Positions 21,655 through 33,885 of a stretch of DNA of 64,000 bases are shown here, in pieces. The notes beneath the pieces were generated by a model that searched no databases, was not told where the DNA came from, and saw only the letters and a program-made list of their open reading frames with translations. Origin of the DNA: Cheilinus undulatus (lineage: Eukaryota > Chordata > Actinopteri > Labriformes > Labridae); NCBI RefSeq assembly GCF_018320785.1, contig NC_054881.1:18848275-18912274 (forward strand), read 5' to 3'. The position numbers and the translations under genes are program-made. Numbering within the stretch: position 1 is the stretch's first letter; the number at the start of each line of letters is the position of its first letter.

Positions 21655-22165
21655 AAATCAGAATATAATGGAGAAATAGTCAAGAATGTCAAATATCACA
21701 ACCTTGCAAATTCCCCAAACTCCATGGACATGATGGAAACATTTCTCAAAAATACCTGGAATTTTCATAAAAATTCTTGAACTATCACACACACACACAC
21801 ACACCCACACACACACACACAGTTCTAAATAAAATTTGCAAAATTTACAGTAAAATACCAAAGTTCTATGAAAATTCCCCCAAATTAAAAATACATTTTG
21901 CACATTTTCATGAAATTGACTGAATGTAAGAAAAATCAAAATGTTCCAAATTTCCATAAAAATGCCAAAAGAAAATTCAAAGCAATTTTCCCCAAAACTT
22001 CAATGAAATCCTCTGAAATATACAAACAAGCCCTCACAGTTCCCATTAAAATACTTGAAAATCTCCAAACTAATTTCCCCAAATTTCTATTAAAAATTCA
22101 TAGAAAAATTCACCCAACATTTCAATCAAATTACTTAAACTCTAATGAACATTCTGTACAATTAT
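21655..22165 (-). repeat. Compound minisatellite block A
   Basis: Made of short variants of AAATTCCCCAAATTTCCAT and CATGAAAATTCTTGAAA. The same words occur on the opposite strand in block B, 23470-24560. A (CA)n tract interrupts it at 21786-21821. Long open frames here reflect composition only. Confidence 0.65.
21786..21821 (+). repeat. (CA)n microsatellite
   Basis: 36 bases of alternating AC with one CC interruption, inside minisatellite block A. Confidence 0.9.
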
Positions 22166-22169
22166 TTTT

Positions 22170-23465
22170 TAAAAATTCTAATGGCAGAAATTATTATTCT
22201 CTTGCAAGCCAAGATGTTAAGTCCTCATATGTACAGGGTACATATGTAGGGTCTTAGGATGATATTGACACAGTATATACGTAAATATGCATATAACATA
22301 AAATTGAAAAAAGATTTGTTTTATCTTATGGGGAAAACTGACTCCTTTGCCAACTCATGTAAATTCTTCTTTTTCTTTTAAACGAACATTTTAGAATCCC
22401 ACATTCATAGTTATCCATTTCCACATTATAAAAACAGTTTCAGTGTCTTCCCTGAGGTAGTTCAGACTCCATCTCTTTTGAATTTGAAACAGAAGAGGGC
22501 GGTTCATTGGCTGTCATAGGACAATTATTCCACATAGTGGCTGCAGCTGCACTAAAAGCAGTTTTTCGGATCTAAACCTTGGTATTTTTAAAGTGTTTAA
22601 GTTCTGAAGTTTTAATGATACAAAAGTTCCACCAGACTCAATGACCAACAGCCACAGTACTCAGTCTCACCTGCTGTCTTGCCTGCAGCGTGACTTCCTC
22701 CTCCTCCTCCTCCTCCTCAGGATGACACTGCAGGTCATTTGTTGGTTTTGATGACAAAACGTTGTGCGTTGACTAAACTCTTGTTCCTGCTGAACTGAGC
22801 CAGTGTACTAAATCAAACTGCTGTCAGCTCAGAAGGCACAGGAGGAAGGTCACATGTTTCCTCTGAATAATGGGAGAAGGGTCCAAATGTGGCAGGGTCC
22901 AGCATTCACAGCAGGTGAAATGTGTTGAATTCTGCATAGAAATAGAATTTTTGGCCGTGAAAAAGCACATCTGATTAAATACAGGCAACTAACAACAGTC
23001 TTTATATTCATGGTATTTCTTTATGCATCAGCCTCAAGGACATGTGAACAGTTTAGTGTCAGTTTAGTGATCCTGTAACTGTAGAAAATAAACATCAATC
23101 AACTCCCCAAGGACAATTTTAGATAGTCAGTCATTCTCAGATACAGTAAATATATCAAAATAAACATCCAAAGATAAGGACAATGAAAACCCTCAACCTC
23201 TGTAGGATTAAAACATCTGTCCTCTAACCATTAGAGTAGATACAAGACTTTCATGATTAAATGCTGAGATTGCTGTTGACACAGAAATCTGTAAGATATG
23301 AGACTTTTTCATTCAGATCTGATTGTAAGATGGATGTTAATCATCACCTACTACTCACCCTTGGACCCAGAATTTGGAGTCTTAATCTCCCAAGACCCTG
23401 CCGGACGAGGACATTACATTTTGGCTTTCCTACAACATATGAATAACTTCCTTTATTCGAATTTT
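22170..23465. other. Spacer between the two minisatellite blocks, no gene seen
   Basis: Contains the (TCC)n tract and otherwise unremarkable AT-rich sequence. Confidence 0.35.
22695..22719 (+). repeat. (TCC)n microsatellite
   Basis: Eight TCC units. No gene is seen around it. Confidence 0.9.
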
Positions 23466-23469
23466 AAAG

Positions 23470-24560
23470 ATAACTGCTCATAAAGTAATTTAATATAGCT
23501 GTTGGGAAAACTTTGAACTGAAATTTTAAGACATTTGGGGAAATTTGGGGAATGTATTTGTAATTTTTTCGGGAATTGATTTGAGATTGGGGGTGGGGCA
23601 ATATTACTCTGACATTTTTAGGTATTTTCCAGGGAAATGTATTTTGACATTTTGGCGAATTTGTCTGGGAACGTTGAGAGAAGTGTCCTTTGAAATTTTC
23701 AAGTATTTTCATAGGAATTTCTAAAACAAAAAAATATGTATGTTTAGGGGAATTTCCCCATCACGTCCATTTAATTTTGGTGCTTTCATGAGAATTCAGA
23801 AATGTGTTTGGATGTTTCAGGAAATTTGTTAGCATGGTGGGGTGATTGTTGTGAAATTTGCAGGCATTTTCATGGAAATTTGGGGAATGTATTTGTATGT
23901 GTATTTGATTTGAGTTCAGGGGAACTGGGGGCAAAATGATTTGACATTTTAAGGTATTTGCAAGAAAATTTGGGAAAATTAGTTTGGAAATTTTGGGTAA
24001 TTTGTTTAGGAATATTGGTAGGGTGTCCTTTGAAATTTTCATTAATTTTCATGGGAAATCATAACAATTGTATGAAAGTTTAGTGTAATGTTCCAACATT
24101 TTTCATTTAATTTTAGGGAATTACTTTGAAAATGTAAGTATTTTCATGGGAATTTGGAAATTTGTTTGGAAATTTCAGTATATTGGGAGAGATGTCTTTT
24201 GAAATTTTCAAGAATTTTCATGGGAATTTGAGAAAATTTGTATGGATGTTTGGGAGAATTTCCCGTCTTTTCCATGGAAATTTGGGGAATTTGAGTTGAA
24301 AATTTGTGTGGATGTTTCAAGGAATATGTTAGCATAGTGGGACGATTTCTTGCAAATGTTTCAGGCATTTTTATGGAAATTTGGGGAATGTATTTGTAAT
24401 TTGGGGGAATTGGATTTCTGAAAAAATGGGGGGATAAGGGGGTGGCAATATACTTTGACATTTTAAAATATTTTCATGGTAAATTGGAAATTTTGGGGAA
24501 TTTGATTGGGAATTTTGAAAGGGGTGTCTCTAGAATTTTCAAGAAATTTTGTCTTCATTT
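23470..24560 (+). repeat. Compound minisatellite block B (inverted to block A)
   Basis: G/T-rich array of variants of TTTTCATGGGAATTTGGGGA. Larger units recur: GGGGAATGTATTTG at about 23548, 23884 and 24383; TTTGAAATTTTCA after GTGTCC or TGTCTT near 23690, 24028 and 24198; and GTTAGCAT at 23828 and 24329. Spacings near 337 and 500 bases suggest a higher-order unit with deletions. Confidence 0.7.
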
Positions 24561-24564
24561 TGTT

Positions 24565-25920
24565 TTATGGAAAGAATCCTCATAAGAAGTTTAATTTAAG
24601 CTAGATCAATAATTGATAATTAATTGATTAACTGACCCAGGATTCCATGGACTGATGCACTTGGATTTTTGACGTAAAGATTGGTTATTGCTTCAGATCA
24701 GATAATCCTTACACCACTCATCTTTGTAAATCATATGATAAAGAAACTGCCCTAAGATAATGTGTTTTGACTTTGTGCTTTCAATAAGACTGACTGATTG
24801 ATTGAATGTGAAGTACATTACATGACCCTGTATACAATGTGCTATATACGTATATCAAATTTGGCTTGACTAATGAAATCTACTTTTGCAGTTTGTGTAC
24901 AGACTCTTCTAAGCTGCATTTTTGGGATCGACTTTTAATGCTGCACCTGTTTGAAAAGGTGTTTTTACTTTATGTCAAGTTAAAATAACACATTTTTGTT
25001 ATTCAGACATTCCCTTCATCTCTGTACAAGTGAAGAACTTAGCCACTGTGAACAAAATACAAAGACTCCCTGCTCAGCAGTCGACTAAGCTCTGCACCTG
25101 ATCAGATGCTGCAGATACACAGGGACAGACACATAATGAACTTCTCTCGCTTTGGAAAAGTAGCTCTTACAAACAGATCTACTCACTGAAAGCTTCAAGA
25201 ACTCCTCTGTTACAAATGAATGAAAAAGAACGTATCCAAAACCAGCTGAATGTGAATCCTCTTCCAGAAGCAGACACCATAGTCATGTAGCAATCCCTGG
25301 CAATGTGATTTTAATTTTCAGACTCAAATCATCATGCCAGAGACCCACAGAGCCACGGCAAAAACACGTCTCCGTCCTTCAGGAAAACTTTGACCTCCTC
25401 TCGTCACATCTCTTTTGTTTCTCCTTCTTCTCCTCTTGTTTTCCAGTCCTCCCTCCCCCACTCTCTCTCTCTCTCAGGCTCCCATGCTCGGTTTAACTTT
25501 GGGTATTTCCCTCATTAGCTGCTGTGCCTGTATCAGGAACTCCACAGAGGCCCGAGGTAGTCCGCCTTCAGGAATGAAATGACAGCGTGCTCCTCTGATA
25601 GTAACTCATGATAATCAGCCCCCACCCTCTGCTGAGTGGGCCAGTCCTGCAGCAGGTGTGATGACATAATCTTGCAAAGACTATAGATTGGTAAGATTTC
25701 ATGTTTGTCATCAGGTAGATTCATTTTTCCAAGTCTGGTCTGAGAATGACTGGACCAATCAGTGTCATATGAGGAGAATGAGAGAGCAGCTATGGGCGGG
25801 GTTTAGTTGTACTGCAAGACGGTGAACAAAGGCAACCAGTATAGCAAATAGCTTGGATGTAGATATAGGATAGTGGCAGTTTTTAGCTCTGGCATGACTT
25901 TCCAAGTAGGTTTAATCAGA
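24565..25920. other. Intergenic, no gene seen
   Basis: Contains a (CT)n-rich patch near 25463-25477. A 63-codon minus-strand frame at 25724-25533 has no supporting features. Confidence 0.3.
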
Positions 25921-25925
25921 ATTGG

Positions 25926-26390
25926 ATGTCATTTCATTATTTAAAGAAGAGCAAAGAACTAAACTTAAAGCCTTTATTGGCAGAAAGATGTTTTTGTTCT
26001 TCCTCTGACCGGCATTGTAATGAGTTTTCTTCGCCAACTGTCTCCATGGTTTGTAACAGGAGTTCTGTGTCTCTGATTATCATCATGTCTCATCGTTATT
26101 CCACCTGTAAGTATGGTGCGCCTCAGGGGTCAGTTCTGGGACCAATTTGATTCTCCTGGGGTGCATCATTGAAAAACATGATATTTCCTTTATTTTTCTT
26201 TATGCAGATGACACTCAGCTATACATACTAGTTAATCTCTTAGACCAGCGTCAACAGAGCAACCTGAAAAGTTGCACTGATGATGTGAAGAGCTGGATGT
26301 CATGTAACTTTCTGCAATTAAATCATGAAAACAGACATACTTGCCATTGGGTCCCAGCACATCCCAAAGAAAGTACTACCCAATAACAAA
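25926..26390 (+). mobile_element. Decayed L2/CR1-like LINE reverse transcriptase fragment
   Basis: Contains the non-LTR reverse-transcriptase motifs GAPQGSVLGPI (about 26117-26149) and YADDTQLY (about 26201-26224). They are followed by DDVKSWMSCNFLQLNHE, the usual continuation of L2-type fish LINEs. The two motifs are in different frames, and the expected LF after GPI is lost in a frameshift. No 5' or 3' end of the element was found. Confidence 0.8.
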
Positions 26391-26560
26391 AGTGACACAG
26401 CTCAGCATTTGACACTCTCCATACTCCTCTGATCATAATAATCCATCAAAAACAGTCCTGTTGCATCAGAGTCCCTAATCCAATCACATTTTAGTCCAAA
26501 TAAGGGTTACATCCATGAAGATCCATGGGTTGGTTTTGTATAATTTCAAATTTTGCCGTT

Positions 26561-26645
26561 GTTGTTTTAAAAGGGATGTTTTTGTATTTCTGAAGTTGGG
26601 TCAAATTAGGTACTTGACAATAGCAGTTGCACTCCAGTGATTTAA
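26561..26645 (+). repeat. Interspersed repeat copy 1 (AAAGGGAT.. family)
   Basis: Shares AAAGGGAT, the nearby TTTTTG and GAAGTTGGGT, and then AGGTACTTGA with 34838-34905. The same pattern is widespread in fish genomes. No coding content. Confidence 0.5.
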
Positions 26646-26649
26646 GTAG

Positions 26650-28240
26650 AATTCATATTTCTATTTCTCCACAACACTTGCTTTAATTGTTTTTTTTTTC
26701 AAGCTCATTAATTATGTGTCCAAAATGCATTTTAATGCATTTTTTCCTCTGTTTCTGTGCCAGTAACTCTGATAGAGATTCTGGACCATGGCCAGGATTC
26801 CTCTGAGTGTCATATATCAGTAGACACCAAGATGGTGTCTGTATACTGAAGCGTTCAGGAGTAGCAGCCTTCCCTTCATCACTTTGTTTTGTTGCTCTGA
26901 TTAGCCCCTAACGAATGTGACAGACAGATTGTTTGTCCAATCACCCTTAATGAATTTTTAAAAATGTACTGCCCTTCCCGAACATTTTTTATGGAATGTT
27001 CCCCAGATGGATGTGAAGTATTTCCTAAACGACGACTTTATGAAACAGTCTATTTGCCATCACAGGTTGAGACACACATCCAAAATCAAACATCTGTTAT
27101 CTCTGTACTAACTTAGTCGTGTTTGGATTCTAAATAACAATGAGGTTACTGTCAGGGTAATGACAAACAGAAAGAGGTGCACAGTTAGTCCAAATAAAAC
27201 GGCTGCCACATACCAGAAATACTTACAGAGTTTCATCATTGAGCCAAAATCCTGCACCTCCTGCAGCAAAGACAAAAGTCAGTATGACCTGTCAGTGAGA
27301 CCCTTTAACATCCTTTTATTGGTCCTGATGGAGGACTATCAGTTTAAAGAGCAGCATTTACACCTATATAAGAGTCTTTGCCATAAAATGTTAAGGTTGT
27401 TGCCTTGTTACTGGTTTTTAATGTGTAAATAGGTGACATTTTACATAATCAGCGCAGTAGGCTAATGCTCAGATTGTTGTTTGGCTCATCTTTTTAAGAC
27501 AGTTTTGTGGCAGCAGTGAGTAAATGATCTCTTCAGCCAATCAGAGATGATTTATGCTGCAGTCATGGCTGCTCTCCACAGTTGCCTCTTTAACCTGTCA
27601 CTCCTCCCAGTCTCACTTGTCACATAAACGATTTTCACAATCAATCCTAACGTCTTACTCAATCCCAGTGAAACGTTGTTCAGAGTTCAAGAACCTTTAG
27701 GTAAAAGTGAACTGGGCCTGCTCGGGCTGATGCAAATCTTTAAAATGATCCCTCTGTCTGCTGAGTCGTAACACTGCGTGTGACCGCTGGAGCTGACTTA
27801 ATGGGAATCACACTACAACAACACGCTCGATCCTGCGTGCTGGGGTTTCACTTTTTACATGTTTGATCCACACAGGCGTGACATACCATGCATGATATAA
27901 GCATGTGACCCCCACCAGCTGTTCAGCCACCCGACCTCGACCTTCAGACCCCTGCAAGTCCAACTCTCATCATGCTTGACTTGGTGGGGCCATTATTTAA
28001 AGGTGGAGACCAATGGCTGAGGGATTGTGTTAGAGGAACTGAGGTAATAACTAATTCATGGATTACAACAGCATATTTCAACAAAATTAAATGGGTCATG
28101 GGGAAATCATTTTTATAGGAAAAATTACAGTTATTTTTCCTATCTAGTAAATCATGACTGATTTCTTATGATCTTAACCAAACCAGCGCTCTGGTTTCAT
28201 GTATGAATTTCACATAATAATGGAGAAAATTGGTTGATAG
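26650..28240. other. Intergenic, no gene seen
   Basis: No domain, splice-bounded frame or repeat was recognised. A 90-codon frame at 27160-27432 is unsupported. Confidence 0.3.
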
Positions 28241-28244
28241 TGAG

Positions 28245-28790
28245 CTTAATGCAAAATTTCACCATAAAGTCATGACCCCTGACCTTTCGTGAAATTTGAG
28301 CAAAAATCATCCATTTTTTACACTTCTCAAAATTTTACAAAAAAGTAATGACTGCAGACCTGTTATCAAATTTGAACAGAAAATTAACTGTTTTTCAAAA
28401 GTTGACAAAAAGTCATGACCTCAGACCTTTTGTGAAATTTGAGCCAAAAGCCTGCCATTTTTAATACTAATCAAAATCTAGCAAAGAAGTGATGATTGAG
28501 GACCTGTCACTAAATTGGAGAAATGGTCAGAAAACTAGTCATTTTTGACGTGACTCAAGAGTTGACAAAAACGTCGTGACCTCAGACCTGTCACCAAATT
28601 TGAGAGAACAAACCGACCATTTCTGGAACAACTATTTTTGAGGCAAAAAAGTCAAGACCACAGACCTTTTGTCAAATTTGAGGAAAAAAATGGACAATTT
28701 CTGAAACAATGCAAAATTTGACCATAAAGTCATGACCTTGAACCTGTCGCCAAATTTGAGTGAAAAATTTATCATTTTTTAACTACCCAA
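28245..28790 (+). repeat. Imperfect ~77-bp tandem repeat, seven units
   Basis: The phrase AAGTCATGACCTCAGACCTGTCACCAAATTTGAG, in variants, recurs near 28265, 28345, 28411, 28486, 28571, 28650 and 28725, a spacing of 68-85 bases. It ends where the Tc1-like transposase fragment begins. Confidence 0.75.
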
Positions 28791-28793
28791 ATT

Positions 28794-29740
28794 TTGGGTA
28801 GGCTAAAAGATCTAAAAGAGAAACCCATCATGGCACCATCTAAAGAAATACAAGCACAGAGAAACAAATTCATTGACATCTACCAGTCTGGAGAGGGTTA
28901 CAAGGCCATTTATAAGGCTTTGGAATTTCAGCCAACTACAGTGAGAGCCATTATCCACAAATGGAGAAAACTTGGAACTGTAATTTACCTTTCCAGGAGT
29001 GGCTAGCCAACCAAAATTATTCCATCAACAACTTATCCAGGAGGTCCCAAAAGAATCCAGAACAACATCTAAAGACCTGTAGGCCTCACTTGACTCAGTT
29101 AAGGTCAGCGTTTATGATACAACAAGAACGAGAAAAAATTGTATTCATGGGAAAGTTCCAAGGTCAAAACCCTAGCTGACCAAAAACAACACACATCTCA
29201 CATTTTCCATGAGTATCTTGATGATCCCCAAGACTTTTGGGAAAACATTCTGTGGAGTGATGAGACAAAAGTTGAACTTTCTGAAAGTAGTCACAATAGC
29301 ATAAAACTAACATGGCATTTCATTTTTAAAAAAATCATCATACCAGCAGTCACACATTGTGGTAGTGGGACGGTCTGGGGCTACTTTGCTGCTTCAGGAC
29401 CTGGATTACCTGCTGTACTTGATGAAACCATGAATTCTGCTCTACCAGAAAATCCTGAAGGACAATGTCCAGCCATCATTTTTTGACCTCAAGTTAAAGC
29501 ACACTTAGGTTATGTAGCAGAACAATGACCTGAAACACACTGGTAAGTCCACCTCTGAATGGCTTAAAAAACAAATCGAAGGCTTGGCGCATCCTGGTCA
29601 AAGATGCTGTTTCGAAATGCTGTGGCATAACCTTAAAAAGACCGTTCATGCTCAATTCATCCTCCAGTGTGGCTGAATTATAAGAATTCTGCAAAAGAGT
29701 GGGCCAAAATTCCTCCACAGTGATGTGAAAAAGTGTAAAG
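28794..29740 (+). mobile_element. Tc1-like transposon fragment with broken transposase
   Basis: Plus-strand transposase remnants: 28794-29006 gives a helix-turn-helix start (QSGEGYKAIYKALEFQPTTV, RKLGTVIYLSRSG). 29139-29486 gives the DDE part (DFWENILWSDETKVELSES, VWGYFAASGPGLPAV). A C-terminal remnant follows to about 29740. No terminal inverted repeats were found. The left side runs straight into a 77-bp tandem repeat, so the element is truncated. Confidence 0.78.
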
Positions 29741-29808
29741 AGAAAAAAAATCCTCAGGAGCTTTAAAGAACTAATATCATTTAAAATGATGAATATGTGA
29801 AGACTTAC

Positions 29809-29926
29809 TGTCTGAGCTGTCGTCTTCCTGATGCAGCAGCTCTTTCAGACTTCATTCCTGCAGCTTTCCTGTGATTTCTGCAGGAGGAAGGAGTGGGCTG
29901 AGACTGTCGCTGTTCTCTCCTTTATA
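29809..29926 (-). promoter_or_regulatory. Orphan TATA-box promoter with a first exon on the minus strand
   Basis: On the minus strand TATAAA lies at 29926-29921, ATG at 29855-29853, and the exon MKSERAAASGRRQLR ends at the consensus donor GTAAGT (29808-29803). The spacing suits a transcription start near 29893. No convincing next exon was found towards lower coordinates, which hold a Tc1 fragment and tandem repeats. It could be a decayed gene, a 5'-UTR exon or chance. Confidence 0.3.
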
Positions 29927-29929
29927 AAT

Positions 29930-32900
29930 CAGGCTTTATGAGTTCACATAGTGTCATTTGTGCATGTGGCCTGCCCCGACTCCAAAACAATTCAAAGGAC
30001 AGTTTGTTGGTCTGTCCCTCGTCTGTACAAAGCGACTCATTCAGCCTCAGTCTGAGTGTAGGAATTCCTGTTTGTCTCAATTCAATTCAACACAATAAAG
30101 CTTCACTGCTGTGACAAGAAACATGCTGCTAAATCATACATACAGTTAAGTCATTAAAAATTCCCCTTTACAATAAAACTTTAACAACCAACACATGGTA
30201 GCAACAGCTTATTTCAAAAACTGAACCAGAAAGCTGCAGCACACCGTACCAAATTTACATGGTTTGACTTTTTAGAACATTTACTGCTGATAAATCCTGA
30301 TTTTGAAGCTGAAAAAACTATAACTGTGTGTGATATATTTATCACAGCATCATACATCCATGCAAAATTTCCCAAAGACTCTACATATATTTGTGGCAGA
30401 AACACTGAAACAATCTTCTGTTTTTACGTAACAAGAATCAACATGTTAAAAACACCACAAAGCGTTTTTGTTATAGCCTGATTTTGCAAGTTTAGTGCTG
30501 CAAACTGCTTGAAATTTTTTCCCCACAGGCCCACTGCTGTTTAAAAGTATTTCAGCCTCTAATTCGTCACCTAAATGCTGCAAGTAACAAATGTTTTTTT
30601 TGTCTTCTCCTGAAAACAATTCAAAGAGTGCAGTTAATGTGGTACTAAATGTTAAAACTGCTGCCAGGAAAACCTAAATAGAGGTGACTGAGATGGACAA
30701 AGGGTCAGCGGGGCAAGTGACAAGTTACATAAGGAAAACTGAGCTGCAAACATTAAAAGAAATTTGAAAACACCTGCAAAAGTTTAAATAAATGCTCTGA
30801 CGGACCAACATTGCAAATGGAGAAAAAATCATAAATCAATTGCAATAATGTCAAACTTGCTGCAAATGCACAAGCAATACAAATCTAACAAATGCTCCGA
30901 AAGCTGTACATTCAGAGTTATTTATATTGTCTGTTATTCCACCTGCATTTTGTGAGATTTATGTCCCTTCCTGTTTGGCTTTAGGGAACCTTTCCCCCCT
31001 GTGAAGTACATATCAATGATGGGCCCTGTGTACTAATACTGAAAATTTCTACCCATATGTAGATTTTATGGACTGTGACGTACTACAGTTTATAGGAATT
31101 TTGACAAAATACGTTACGAGTCGTTAGCCATCTGAGTGCTAACAGAGCCATAACATAACATTGTACGACTGACCCTTCGCTAAGACCCTCCCTAAACAGC
31201 CACCGTCCAATCCTATGTTAGCAACCATAGCTATGGATGGGAGGCCTGTCATGCTTTAAACAGATGCTAGTACACCAAAGCCTTGAGCTAACATGAAGTT
31301 CAACTCTTCAGATTGTGGTGTTGACTTTTTCGCTTTTACAAAATCAAAAAACCAAGAGGAGAGATGTCAGATATGAAAAAAAAAAAAAACAGACTGAGAC
31401 GGCAAAAACAGCGGCAGCAATGAGGTTTAGTTAGCAAATAGCTAATGTTAACAAACATAAGAGGTAGATAATAAAAGATAACTCTACATTAGCTTCAAAT
31501 ATAATCATATCTTAAGTTACTCCACTGTATAAAAGCAATGTTGTTTCACCATGTTTGTCCCAATGTGTCACATTCTGTCTGAGTCCTGACCAGAGTCACA
31601 GACTGTAAAAACCGAGCCTGAAAGTTAACCGGAGTGTTGCTTCTGTTAAAGCCTGCTTGTTTACACAGATTACACATGATCAGACTGCGAAAATGGCCGT
31701 TAAAAGTCATTATTTTACCCATATATTAGTTGTTTAAACAAACATAATGAAAAATGTGATCAGCTATTTCTTACATACTGTCATTTGCAACATACACGCT
31801 GTGTTTAATGCGTAAACAACACTTAGCTTCAAGTTAGCTATCATTTAGCCTGTTAGCGCACTAGCCACTACCATACAACAGCCATAAACGGTCCTTACTG
31901 CACAGCTCTGACGTCACAGCTGTGCTAAATCGGAGAATGGAGAGCAACTTATTAATTCAAACTTTGTTTGGTGCCTGTGAGAACAAACTTATGTCCTTAT
32001 CTATTTTTCCATGGTTGATATCAACATAATACATGGTCAACTCACTGTGTTAAAAGTGAGGTTTTTGGGTCGGGCAAGAGAGTGGAGGGGTCAAGCAGGG
32101 GCGAGTCAGAAAGAGAAGCAGCAGGCACTGATCTGATTGATCAATCTCCATCTAAATGACTTGGACTGATGTGAAAATTTGCATAAAATTGAACCTGCTC
32201 TTTAAAAATAATGATGGACGAAAGTTTTGGCATCAGTGTTCAAAAATGATTAGAGCAACATGAGACCAAGTTATTTTTTTAATGCACAAAAAATTCAGAC
32301 AAAAAAAGTCTTCCTATTCCCCATTAGCAGTTGAGCTCAGCTGCCGCTGCTGTTCACTTAAAACTATAAAATCCAGCTATGGTGGTTTATGTGGAGAAGT
32401 GGAGGAGAGAAAAATGTCCACAGTGGATAATTCTGTGCTGTCCTCCAGTCAATATATCTTTGGCTGAAGTTCGGCTCACGGCTGCTACTTCGTGTTTATG
32501 TTGATGTCTGCTGTCCTCCAGGTTTCATCTTCATTATATCCACCATCTTTGACTAAATCAAATCCCTGCATATCTTCATTTTCCTGAATAGTTTTCAGTA
32601 GTTTTAAACTTCACTGAGACTAATTTTACATGACATCGTCATTCTCAAGCACATGAATATTTGCTGAATGCTGATTTTATGCAACCAACAGGAGTGCTAC
32701 AGTTACAATAAACCAATCAATAATGCTCCGATTTAAAAGGAAGTCTCAACAATAATTTTTGCATTTTTGTCCTCAGTCATTTTCGTCCACAACTCAATTC
32801 AAAGATATGCAACTGGTGAGCGATGGGGGTGTATGGGGGCCCTCGCAGGTGGTATCAAGAAGTCTGAAGCAGCTTATGCTCAATAACTCAGACGCTCACA

Positions 32901-33600
32901 GCTCAGCCTAAATCAAGGTGAAGATGTTCTGGTGTGAATTATTGTATAAAATATATTCTTTTTAGACCATATCAGTCTGTTGGATTTGTGTGTTTGGACA
33001 GTAGCACATGACTGCATGAACTTAATTTATTAATTTGATTAAAACTACATACGGCACCCCTGCACTTTGGGGGAATTCCAGCAGCTTAGGGCTGTGCCTG
33101 ACACAGATGGAGCAAACTGTGAGCCTAAATCCTGGGGAAGGCTTTCTGGCCAGAATCTGTTTTGATTAGGCAAGACCAGCAGGTGAATCTGTGCCTGTTG
33201 GGAGGATAAGACTGATGTCGAGACTTTATAGCACTACTTTAACATTAAGGTGCACAGAGGAGAGACCTAATGTGAAGGTTACATTTTGTTTATTGTCCAT
33301 TTGCATTGCTTTATATATGAATGGTGCTTGGTTGATAAACTTGCCACAAACAGGAGAGAAAAAGGTCTTTTCCTTAAAGAGCCAGCAGAGGTCTCTCCTG
33401 CTTAACTTTCATGTGTCAGTCACATTAGTCTGAACCTGAAAGTGCCTAGCAAATAAGATGAACTCCATCTGCTTTAACTTCAAATTTGGTCCCTCATTAG
33501 CATTTTTAAGCAACAAAAAATGTTGAATTTCATTTTTTTGTGCAGGAAATCTTTAATTCTTTGGAATGCTACCATTTTTAGGATTAAATGGTTTTAATTT
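29930..33600. other. Intergenic, no gene seen
   Basis: AT-rich, with a TTAGC-rich stretch near 31790-31870. The last few hundred bases, about 33600-33885, may be promoter and 5' UTR of the angptl8-like gene. No TATA box was seen. Confidence 0.35.
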
Positions 33601-33885
33601 GCCAATGTAGTACTTCATGCATCGGCCTGGGAACTCCCCCTGTGTCAGCCTGGCTCTCCTCCCTCTCCTCATCCCTCTGCCCTGCACCAGCACTGAGCTG
33701 CAGACCTCCTCAGGAAACATTTGAGCCACATCAGGACATTAGAGGACCAGCAGATGAAGATTCTTCTCTACATGACAAGTGGGCTTTTAAGCAATATCTG
33801 CATGACGCCACAGATCTGGTCCTGGGTTCCCAAGATTTAGCATCAGGAGTTCATTCTCTGTTTTAAGAAATCCTGGATAGAAAGG

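Noticed and set aside
23464-24461. Minus-strand frames rich in N, K, F and P
   Set aside because: They lie in the minisatellite block and repeat its words; no start context, splice sites or domain.
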